Source: Flavobacteriaceae bacterium (GTDB lineage Bacteria; Bacteroidota; Bacteroidia; Flavobacteriales; Flavobacteriaceae). From it: a stretch of 10,409 nt of DNA. The translations under genes and the position numbers were made by a program. The stretch is from positions 1 through 10,409 of the forward strand of contig JADHLU010000020.1 of the NCBI GenBank assembly GCA_016780435.1. The letters are read 5' to 3'. The notes under the pieces are model-generated. The model searched no databases, was not told where the DNA came from, and worked only from the letters and a program-made list of their open reading frames with translations. Positions 1 to 6,627 of this stretch are shown piece after piece. How positions within the stretch are numbered: the first letter of the stretch is position 1; every line of letters begins with the position of its first letter.

Positions 1-92
1 AGGCCGTCTCTGAAGAATTAGGCGCCTTACTAAGAAAAAAAGCTATTGAAAAGGGTTTTTCTGACGCCTTTGTAGTTAAAAAGACACGCTAA
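1..92 (+). CDS. 3' end of a probable N-acetylmuramoyl-L-alanine amidase (partial)
   Basis: An open frame enters from the left edge (first full codon at base 3) and ends at TAA 90-92, giving 29 residues that finish with GFSDAFVVKKTR. The pattern of a charged helix followed by G-F-x-D-A-F-V-V resembles the last helix and strand of the SPOR-like repeat that closes many Bacteroidota N-acetylmuramoyl-L-alanine amidases. Such an amidase gene often sits just before this MCE gene in flavobacteria. These enzymes cut the bond between MurNAc and the stem peptide in the periplasm. The frame is convincing because it stops 10 bases before the next start. The identity rests on a short tail plus remembered gene order, so it is tentative; any other protein with a SPOR-like tail is possible. 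Confidence 0.5.
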   Translation, partial: AVSEELGALLRKKAIEKGFSDAFVVKKTR

Positions 93-102
93 CCCATCTG
101 CT

Positions 103-1089
103 ATGAATCAAAGAGGATTTTTAAAACTATCTAATGAACTAAAGGCCGGAATTGTTGTTCTTGCAGGTGTTGCTGCGCTCATACTTGGATTTAGTTACCT
201 GAAATCAACCTCCCTTTTTGGAGCCTCGAAAAAGCTTTACGCCGTCTATGACAATGTCGGTGGACTTCAAACCGGAACAACCGTCAGTCTTAACGGTTAC
301 GTAGTGGGCACTGTAGATGCTATAGATTTTTTGAAACCTAAGGGCAACCTACTGGTCACGTTTACGCTGCTCACTGACTATTCGTTTTCCAAGAATTCTG
401 TGGCTCAACTTTACGACACTTCTGTTTTAGGTGGGAAAGGCCTTCAAATCATTGTAGCCAATGACGGAGATAGACCTGTTCAATCGGGCGACACTTTGCC
501 TTCGAGTGTTCAAGTGGGCATGCTCGATAAGGTCCAAACTATATTGGATCCGCTCGAACAAAAGGTGAGTCAGGCGCTTATAGAGACCGAAATTCTCGTT
601 AGGGGGCTAAACGAGGTTTTAGATGGAGAAACGCAACAAAACCTGAGAACCACCCTAAAGCAATTCAGCGAAACGGCCACTTCGCTCAATCAGAGCACTA
701 AAGTTTTTAATGAACTACTTAGGACTAACGCATCGGCTATTGATACTACACTACAGAACACCGCTAAGCTTACTCAAAATCTCTCTAAGGCCACAGCTGA
801 ATTAGACGGAGCCTCAGTCGCCTCTACTATAGCTCATTTGAACGCTTCTCTAGGATCACTAGACACACTACTGAAACAAATAAATTCAGGAGAGGGTACG
901 CTCGGACTATTAGCCACTGATGATGGCCTATACACTACGTTGCAGGCTAATTTGAAGCAGACTGAGTTGTTGCTTCAAGATTTGCGTTTGAATCCAAAAC
1001 GCTATTTGTCGGTCTCCGTCTTTGGTAAAAAGCAAAAAGACTACGAATTACCTGAAAACGACCCGGCATTAAACAGCGAAAAAAACTGA
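103..1089 (+). CDS. MlaD/MCE family lipid-transport protein
   Basis: Probable substrate-binding subunit of an Mla-type ABC system that moves phospholipids between the inner and outer membranes. The 328 residues comprise a short cytosolic N-terminus, one membrane helix (about 14-33), a single MCE domain (about 43-119, with the G-x-x-x-G-x-x-V-x-L-N-G-x-x-V-G type core at 53-69), and a long helical tail (about 140-260) rich in Thr, Leu, Asn and Gln that could form a coiled-coil tube. A Gly-rich stretch (262-269) follows. The end is a conserved L-x-x-L-L-x-D-L-R-x-N-P-K-R-Y motif with SVFGKK (about 288-310), which I recall as typical of Bacteroidota MlaD proteins. The ATG at 103 leaves a plausible cytosolic tail before the helix. 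No permease (MlaE) or ATPase (MlaF) gene is in the window; in this phylum they are often elsewhere. It lies 10 bases after the amidase-like gene and 4 bases before the next gene. Confidence 0.9.
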   Translation: MNQRGFLKLSNELKAGIVVLAGVAALILGFSYLKSTSLFGASKKLYAVYDNVGGLQTGTTVSLNGYVVGTVDAIDFLKPKGNLLVTFTLLTDYSFSKNSVAQLYDTSVLGGKGLQIIVANDGDRPVQSGDTLPSSVQVGMLDKVQTILDPLEQKVSQALIETEILVRGLNEVLDGETQQNLRTTLKQFSETATSLNQSTKVFNELLRTNASAIDTTLQNTAKLTQNLSKATAELDGASVASTIAHLNASLGSLDTLLKQINSGEGTLGLLATDDGLYTTLQANLKQTELLLQDLRLNPKRYLSVSVFGKKQKDYELPENDPALNSEKN

Positions 1090-1093
1090 TGCT

Positions 1094-2383
1094 ATGGGCC
1101 TAGAGAATATGCTTTTCTTGGGACTGCTTGGTCTTGGTGTTGGACTTTTTTTGCGCAATATTAGACGCTTGTCGCGGTCTATTTTACAAGGAAAACCTCT
1201 TGGCAAGTTAGATCGCACAAAAGAGCGGTTTATGCACATGCTTCGCCTGGCTTTTGGGCAGCAAAAAATGCATAGAAACTTATTAGTTGGCGTTCTGCAT
1301 CTGGTGGTGTATCTCGGGTTTATCATCATCAATATTGAACTTTTAGAGATCGTGATTGACGGTATTTTCGGAACGCATCGCGTGCTCGCTTTTTTGGGCT
1401 CGACCTATGACTTTGCCATTGCCGCCTTTGAGTGGTTTGCGTTTGCGGTCATAGCTGCCGTACTCGTTTTTTGGTTTCGCCGAAATATCATTCACATTAC
1501 GCGTTTTAGAAGCGCCGAAATGAAAGGCTGGCCAAAATTAGACGCGAATCTTATTCTCGTTATAGAGGTCGTACTTATGCTGCTTTTCTTGACTATGAAC
1601 GCGGCGGATCACGCCTTGCAGTTAAGAGAAGAGCCGCACTATCCGAAGGCCGGTCTTTTCCCGGTGAGCTCTGCACTTATTCCTCTTTTTGACTCATGGT
1701 CTACGGCTAACCTAATTTTAGTGGAGCGCTCGGCCTGGTGGGCCCACATTCTGGGTATTTTGGGTTTTCTGAACTACCTGTACTACTCTAAGCACCTGCA
1801 TATCCTGCTGGCCTTTCCCAATACCTTTTACGCCCAATTAACCCCCAAGGGGCAGTTCGCTTCAAACGAGGTGGTCACTCGAGAGGTTAAAGCAATGCTC
1901 AGCATGCAAGAGCCAGACGCTACACAAGAAATTGAGCGATTTGGCGCCAAAGATGTTACCGATCTGACTTGGTTACAGCTTATGAATGCCTACAGCTGCA
2001 CCGAATGCGGAAGGTGCACTGCGGCCTGTCCGGCCAATCAAACCGGAAAGTTGCTCTCGCCTAGAAAGATCATGATGGACACACGCGATCGTGCCGAGAT
2101 ATTGACTAAATCTAAGCTAGACACGGCCACTCAAGAAGCCACCTTGCTAGACCATTACATCAGCAGAGAAGAGCTTTGGGCCTGCACTAGTTGCAACGCC
2201 TGCGTTGAGGCCTGTCCGATTGAGATCAATCCGCTATCTATTATCATGAAGATGCGCGAATACATCGTCATGGAAGAGGCTGCGGCACCAGCCGATTTAA
2301 ACGCAATGATGTCTAACATAGAGAACAACGGGGCCCCCTGGGCTTTTAATGCCCAAGATCGCATGAACTGGGTCAACGATTAA
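1094..2383 (+). CDS. Membrane-bound (Fe-S) oxidoreductase subunit with two 4Fe-4S motifs
   Basis: Integral membrane electron-transfer subunit related to the HdrE/NarI plus HdrC arrangement. Hydrophobic segments lie at about 4-20, 64-88, 104-128, 152-170 and 214-242. Histidines in or next to them (H69, H217, H234, H236) are candidate haem b ligands, by analogy with NarI. A cytosolic C-terminal ferredoxin-like domain has two complete CxxCxxCxxxCP motifs, C302/C305/C308/C312 and C364/C367/C370/C374, enough for two [4Fe-4S] clusters. The neighbouring gene supplies the CCG domain that is fused in cis in proteins such as mycobacterial EtfD. The likely role is passing electrons between a soluble donor and menaquinone; electron-transfer flavoprotein is a plausible but unproven donor. 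An in-frame ATG at residue 6 is an alternative start. The 429 residues fit close flavobacterial homologues as I remember them. The function is often annotated only as (Fe-S)-binding protein. Confidence 0.88.
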   Translation: MGLENMLFLGLLGLGVGLFLRNIRRLSRSILQGKPLGKLDRTKERFMHMLRLAFGQQKMHRNLLVGVLHLVVYLGFIIINIELLEIVIDGIFGTHRVLAFLGSTYDFAIAAFEWFAFAVIAAVLVFWFRRNIIHITRFRSAEMKGWPKLDANLILVIEVVLMLLFLTMNAADHALQLREEPHYPKAGLFPVSSALIPLFDSWSTANLILVERSAWWAHILGILGFLNYLYYSKHLHILLAFPNTFYAQLTPKGQFASNEVVTREVKAMLSMQEPDATQEIERFGAKDVTDLTWLQLMNAYSCTECGRCTAACPANQTGKLLSPRKIMMDTRDRAEILTKSKLDTATQEATLLDHYISREELWACTSCNACVEACPIEINPLSIIMKMREYIVMEEAAAPADLNAMMSNIENNGAPWAFNAQDRMNWVND

Positions 2384-2394
2384 CAACGAGATAA

Positions 2395-3177
2395 ATGGCT
2401 GAGTTACATATCAGAACAATGGCTGAATGCCTTAGCGCAGAAGAGGTTCCAGAGGTGCTCTTTTGGGTAGGTTGTGCAGGAAGCTTCGACGACCGAGCTA
2501 AAAAGGTCACCAAGGCATTTGCGAAGTTGCTCATCGACGCTAAGGTCTCTTTTGCGGTACTGGGCCAAGAAGAGTCGTGCAGCGGCGATCCGGCCAAGCG
2601 CTCTGGAAACGAATTTTTATTTCAAATGCAAGCCCTATCAAACATAGAGGTGCTTAATGGATATGGAGTAAAAAGCATTGTCACGACCTGTCCGCATTGT
2701 TTTAACACGCTTAAGAACGAATACCCTGCTTTAGGCGGAACCTACCAAGTACTTCACCATACCGAATTTTTAAAGCAGCTCATAGAAGAAGGTAGACTTA
2801 CCCTAAACGGAGGCACCTTCAAGGGAAAGCGCATCACCTATCACGATCCATGCTACTTAGGCAGGGCCAATGAGATCTATGAGGCCCCTAGGGCGCTTAT
2901 TGAGAAGCTTGACGCAGAGCTCGTAGAAATGAGACGCTGTAAGAAGGATGCCCTCTGCTGCGGAGCTGGGGGAGCTCAAATGTTTAAGGAGCCCGAAAAA
3001 GGAAATAAAGACATCAATATAGAACGCAGCGAAGAGGTGTTAGAAACCCAAACAGACTTGGTAGCGGCGGCTTGCCCATTTTGCAGTACTATGCTAAACG
3101 ATGGAATGACGCAAAAAGGAGCCGCTGTAAGTGTTAAAGACATTGCCCAGCTTATTGCCGAGGCTAAAGATTTATAG
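2395..3177 (+). CDS. CCG-domain (Fe-S) oxidoreductase subunit, HdrB/EtfD C-terminal-like
   Basis: Soluble 260-residue partner of the preceding membrane protein, with two cysteine-rich CCG domains of the HdrB/GlpC/LutA type. The second is canonical: C153, C188-C189-G190, then C227-x-x-C230. The first has C27, C62-S63-G64, C99-x-x-C102, so the second Cys of its CCG is Ser within ESCSGDPAKR. This CxGDPA form recurs in the EtfD-like family. Such domains bind [4Fe-4S] clusters, including non-cubane ones in HdrB, and mediate electron transfer or disulfide chemistry. The ATG at 2395 is chosen because the N-terminus up to I-R-T-M-A resembles homologues; an in-frame ATG at residue 9 is possible. It lies 11 bases after the membrane subunit, consistent with a two-protein complex. 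It ends in tandem stops (TAGTAG at 3175-3180). The electron donor cannot be read from the sequence. Confidence 0.9.
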   Translation: MAELHIRTMAECLSAEEVPEVLFWVGCAGSFDDRAKKVTKAFAKLLIDAKVSFAVLGQEESCSGDPAKRSGNEFLFQMQALSNIEVLNGYGVKSIVTTCPHCFNTLKNEYPALGGTYQVLHHTEFLKQLIEEGRLTLNGGTFKGKRITYHDPCYLGRANEIYEAPRALIEKLDAELVEMRRCKKDALCCGAGGAQMFKEPEKGNKDINIERSEEVLETQTDLVAAACPFCSTMLNDGMTQKGAAVSVKDIAQLIAEAKDL

Positions 3178-3182
3178 TAGCT

Positions 3183-3665
3183 ATGTATGTTTCCTTTGAT
3201 CAGCTAGACGATACGGCTAGAATATGGATTTATCCGTCAGACACCCCTTTTAACGAAAGTGACTTGCCTTCACTACAACAGCAACTCGAGACCTTCGTAA
3301 ACGGCTGGGTGGCCCATAATAATCCGCTTAAAGCGTCTTTTCTTATTAAGTATAAGCGCTTTATTGTCTTAGCGGTAGAAACAGAGAGCACTCAAGTTTC
3401 GGGTTGCTCAATTGACAGCTCGGTTCGCTTTATTCAACAACTTGAGGCTGATTTTTCGAAGGTACTGCTCGACAAAATGAATGTAACGTTTAAACAAGGG
3501 GAATATTTTGTGCACAAAAGCATACCCGAGTTCAAGGCGTTAGTAAAGAACCGATCGGTAACTCCTGACACCATCGTGTTTAACAATCTGGTGACTACTA
3601 AGTCAGAATTCGAGTCTCATTGGGAAGTCACGGCTCAAGAAAGCTGGCATCAGCGCTATTTTTAA
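3183..3665 (+). CDS. Conserved Bacteroidota protein of unknown function (often mislabelled ABC transporter ATPase)
   Basis: A 160-residue soluble protein with no signal peptide or membrane segment. I recognise it as a family restricted largely to Bacteroidota that databases often label ABC transporter ATPase. The sequence does not support that name: it has no Walker A (GxxGxGKS/T), no LSGGQ signature and no Walker B, and is much too short. Features that look conserved are an N-terminal ARIWIYPS strand (12-19), a WxAHxxPLKASF segment (42-53), GCSIDSSVRFIQQLE (74-88) with the single cysteine C75, LLDKMNVTF (95-103), and a C-terminal segment HWEVTAQESWHQRYF (146-160). It sits 5 bases after the Fe-S pair and 1 base before the GH3 fusion gene, so it is probably translated from the same mRNA. 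C75 next to acidic and serine residues could be functional, but I assign no role. Confidence 0.85.
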   Translation: MYVSFDQLDDTARIWIYPSDTPFNESDLPSLQQQLETFVNGWVAHNNPLKASFLIKYKRFIVLAVETESTQVSGCSIDSSVRFIQQLEADFSKVLLDKMNVTFKQGEYFVHKSIPEFKALVKNRSVTPDTIVFNNLVTTKSEFESHWEVTAQESWHQRYF

Positions 3666-3666
3666 T

Positions 3667-6585
3667 ATGAAACACTTCATTTATTTAAGTTTTTTAAGCC
3701 TAATCTTCTTAAGCACAGTTAGTGCGCAAACCACCGCTTCGAACGATCCACTGCGGGCTGAGGATTTCGAGGCCCAACAGCAGTGGGTTGATTTGACGTA
3801 CCAGTCGATGACGCTAGACGAACGAATAGGGCAGTTGATTTTTGTCTTTACAGATTCTAAAGGAGCTGAGGGCGAAAGGCAGCGCATTGAAGTGTTGATT
3901 AAAAATCATGCCATTGGCGGACTGCTTTTTTCTGTTGGGGATCCCCTTACTCAGCTGCAGTTGACGAATCATTACCAGTCGCTGTCAGACACTAAGCTAC
4001 TCGTTACTATGGATGCCGAGTGGGGGCTATCTATGCGGCTGAAAAACAGTTACGCTTTTCCGTATAACATGACCCTAGGGGCGGTTCAAGACGATCAGCT
4101 TATCTATAGGGTAGGCGAACGACTGGCTGAGCATGCCAAGCGTATAGGGGTGCATATGAACTATGCGCCGGTTGCCGATGTGAATACCGATCCGCGAAAT
4201 CCCATTATTGGCAACCGCTCATTTGGGAGCCGCCCCGAGCGTGTTAGTGAACTCTCGGTAGCTCTGGCCAAAGGAATGCAAAGCCAAGGCGTCTTGGGAT
4301 CGGCTAAGCACTTTCCGGGTCACGGCGATACGGCCACAGACTCCCATCTCAATTTACCCGTTATCACCGCTGATAGGGAGCGCTTAGAGCGCGAAGAATT
4401 GCTTCCATTTGAGGCCTTGATTGAAGCAGATATTGCATCGGTTATGGTTGCGCATATCGCGCTTGAATCGATAACTGGAAGCCCTACCACTCCAGCCTCA
4501 CTTTCGTACAAAGTGAGCACCGAGTTGCTTCAAGAACAGATGGGGTACCAAGGGTTAGTGATCACCGACGCGCTAAACATGAAGGGAGTAAGTAAATCTG
4601 TAAATGTCGATCAGGTGGCCCTAGAGGCCTTGATGGCCGGGGCAGACATTTTGTTGTACCCTGAGAATGTTAGTGCTTCTATTCAGGTGCTTAAAGAGGC
4701 CTACGCTAGCGGGCGGCTTACCGAAGATCGTTTGGCCCATTCGGTGAAAAAGATCCTTAAAGCAAAGTATATGGTCGGATTGAATCGATTCGATCCCCTT
4801 TCGACTGACGATTTAGCCTCTGACCTGAATGCTATAGCCGATGAGTTACTCACTGAGGAAATCTACGAAGCGGCTATAACCACTGTGCTTAATTCTGAAG
4901 ACCTGCTGCCCCTTAGTCTAGATCAGTCGTACCTTTTTGTGGCCATTGGAGAACAGGCCGATCGATCAACTGCATTTGCTGAAATGTTGCAGCGCTATGC
5001 CCACGTTGATCATGATCAGGCCGAACAGCTTAATACACTGAACACCGAGGCCTATGCGGCGGTTATAGTGGGGCATTTTGGCAACACTGACACGCCTTGG
5101 AAAAATAGTAAGATCAGCACTGCTTACTGGGAGCTGATTCATCAGTTAAGTGAGGTAGGTACACCGCTGATACTGGCACATTTCGGCACGCCTTACACCC
5201 TTTTTGATCTGCAATTAGATCGTGCTCCAGACGCGCTGGTAGTGGGATATCAAAATAGAGAAGCGTCTCAGAGATCGCTGGCTCAGATCTTATTTGGCGC
5301 GTTGCCTAGCAAGGGGGTTTTACCGGTTGAAATAGAGATTTCTGGCCAACAGTTGGGCAGCATTGAGACCAGCGACCTGCCCTTACTTAGCTATTCGAAT
5401 GTTCCTGAGCGCGAGGGTTTTTCATCACAGCGCTTGGCAGAGGTTGATTCGCTCATTGATCAGATTCTCAATCAGCAGATGAGCCCTGGCGGACAAATCA
5501 TAGTAAGCCGAAATGCCAAAGTGGTCTACGAGCGAAATTTTGGACACCATACCTACAGCAAAAAACAGCCTGTGCAGTGGAGTTCAGTATACGATGTGGC
5601 CTCGGTGACCAAAATTGCCGCGACCTTACCCTTAGTCATGAAAGCGACTGAAGAAGGTGAGCTTTCGCTCTCTGACCGCTTTAAAGACTGGTTTGCCGCC
5701 CTACGCGACAAGCCTATAGGAGAAGTGAACCTAATCTCAGCGCTTTCACATAATGCGCGGCTTCCGGCTTGGATTCCGTTTTACAAAGAAACCATAGATG
5801 TTCAACAGCAGCCAGACAGGGCTTTTTATGCCCAGACCTATTCAACCGATTACCCCACTCAAGTGGCCGATTCGTTATTTTTAATAAAGGACTACGACAA
5901 CGCGATTTTTGATACTATTTTTAATGTTTCGCTTGAGTCTAAAACCTACCGCTATAGCGATCTTCCGTATTATCTGATAGCCAAGCGCCTAGATCGCCGA
6001 GACACCCCCTTTGAAGAACAGATTCAAGCCTTTCTGTACAAACCCATTGGGGCTACTTTTTCGGGTTACCATCCGTTGAAGCGTTTTACTAAATCGCAGA
6101 TTGTTCCGTCAGAAATCGACCGCTATTTTAGGCAAGACACGATTCAAGGCTACGTACACGACATGGGAGCGGCCATGTTGGGCGGGGTCAGTGGTCATGC
6201 CGGATTATTCAGCAACGCTAACGACTTGACCAAAATCATGCAGATGTACTTGCAGGGCGGAGTATACGGAGAGACGCGCTTTTTGAATCCAGAAACGATT
6301 CGTAGGTTCAATACCTGTTACTACTGCAACAGTGATAACCGAAGAGGAGTAGGGTTTGACAAGCCTCAACTCGAGGGCAGAGGGTCGACCTGCGGATGCG
6401 TTTCGCGCCATTCGTTCGGTCACTTCGGTTTTACAGGTATCTACGCTTGGGCAGACCCCGAGACTCAAATTTCGTATGTTTTTGTGTCGAATCGAACCTA
6501 TCCGTCTATGGATAACAACCTATTAGGTTCAACCGATATGCGCACAGCCATTCAGCAAGCCATTTACGACGCTCGCCTTTACTAG
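3667..6585 (+). CDS. Secreted GH3 beta-N-acetylglucosaminidase (NagZ-type) fused to a beta-lactamase-fold hydrolase (AmiE-like)
   Basis: A 972-residue bifunctional envelope enzyme. A signal peptide (1-20) probably ends at VSA|QT. The GH3 catalytic domain (about 40-375) carries the NagZ signature KHFPGHG (214-220), the acid/base pair D225/H227, and the expected nucleophile D301 in ITDALNM. A GH3 C-terminal alpha/beta domain (about 395-565) follows, as in two-domain B. subtilis NagZ. Residues about 585-970 form a beta-lactamase/serine hydrolase (PF00144-like) domain with the SxxK motif S646-V-T-K649, a probable Tyr motif Y763-S-D, and a third motif at H919-F-G. In B. subtilis, NagZ removes GlcNAc and the beta-lactamase-fold AmiE removes the stem peptide from MurNAc; this fusion probably does both to peptidoglycan fragments in the periplasm. 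C884, C887, C909 and C911 cluster near the third motif. The beta-lactamase part could instead be an esterase or peptidase; resistance to beta-lactams is not implied. Confidence 0.9.
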   Translation: MKHFIYLSFLSLIFLSTVSAQTTASNDPLRAEDFEAQQQWVDLTYQSMTLDERIGQLIFVFTDSKGAEGERQRIEVLIKNHAIGGLLFSVGDPLTQLQLTNHYQSLSDTKLLVTMDAEWGLSMRLKNSYAFPYNMTLGAVQDDQLIYRVGERLAEHAKRIGVHMNYAPVADVNTDPRNPIIGNRSFGSRPERVSELSVALAKGMQSQGVLGSAKHFPGHGDTATDSHLNLPVITADRERLEREELLPFEALIEADIASVMVAHIALESITGSPTTPASLSYKVSTELLQEQMGYQGLVITDALNMKGVSKSVNVDQVALEALMAGADILLYPENVSASIQVLKEAYASGRLTEDRLAHSVKKILKAKYMVGLNRFDPLSTDDLASDLNAIADELLTEEIYEAAITTVLNSEDLLPLSLDQSYLFVAIGEQADRSTAFAEMLQRYAHVDHDQAEQLNTLNTEAYAAVIVGHFGNTDTPWKNSKISTAYWELIHQLSEVGTPLILAHFGTPYTLFDLQLDRAPDALVVGYQNREASQRSLAQILFGALPSKGVLPVEIEISGQQLGSIETSDLPLLSYSNVPEREGFSSQRLAEVDSLIDQILNQQMSPGGQIIVSRNAKVVYERNFGHHTYSKKQPVQWSSVYDVASVTKIAATLPLVMKATEEGELSLSDRFKDWFAALRDKPIGEVNLISALSHNARLPAWIPFYKETIDVQQQPDRAFYAQTYSTDYPTQVADSLFLIKDYDNAIFDTIFNVSLESKTYRYSDLPYYLIAKRLDRRDTPFEEQIQAFLYKPIGATFSGYHPLKRFTKSQIVPSEIDRYFRQDTIQGYVHDMGAAMLGGVSGHAGLFSNANDLTKIMQMYLQGGVYGETRFLNPETIRRFNTCYYCNSDNRRGVGFDKPQLEGRGSTCGCVSRHSFGHFGFTGIYAWADPETQISYVFVSNRTYPSMDNNLLGSTDMRTAIQQAIYDARLY

Positions 6586-6594
6586 GAAGCAGAA

Positions 6595-6627
6595 ATGGTA
6601 TCTTTGACCAAAGAGATTCGACCATGA
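6595..6627 (+). other. Possible 10-codon leader ORF overlapping the bshA start (ATGA)
   Basis: An ATG at 6595 opens a 10-codon frame ([10 protein letters not shown]) whose TGA (6625-6627) overlaps the bshA ATG (6624-6626) in the classic ATGA arrangement for translational coupling. It is the only ATG between the end of the fusion gene and bshA. It has no clear ribosome-binding site. A candidate promoter box at 6599-6606 lies inside it, so only read-through transcripts from upstream would carry its start codon. It may well be chance: a short gap with one ATG easily gives such an overlap. Confidence 0.2.
6599..6606 (+). promoter_or_regulatory. Candidate Bacteroidota -7 promoter box for bshA
   Basis: TATCTTTG matches the Bacteroidota sigma-70 -7 consensus TAnnTTTG exactly and lies 17 bases before the bshA ATG, which would give a leader of about ten bases. 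The -33 element is poor: TTTA at 6578-6581 is the nearest match at suitable spacing, where TTTG would be expected. It would let bshA be transcribed independently of the upstream operon. Confidence 0.4.

Noticed and set aside
1069..1332. Antisense open frame overlapping the MCE and Fe-S membrane genes, and similar frames inside other genes (for example 7393-7632 and 6205-6468 on the - strand).
   Set aside because: They lie inside genes with clear family matches, show no recognisable domains and have compositions typical of shadow frames.
3183..3665. ABC transporter ATPase component serving the upstream MCE protein.
   Set aside because: No Walker A, Walker B or signature motif is present and the length is too short; this would be an inherited label, not a supported function.
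5566..6585. Beta-lactamase domain as an antibiotic-resistance determinant.
   Set aside because: The domain is fused to a NagZ-type glucosaminidase and has a third motif unlike class C enzymes; a peptidoglycan-directed hydrolase is the better reading.
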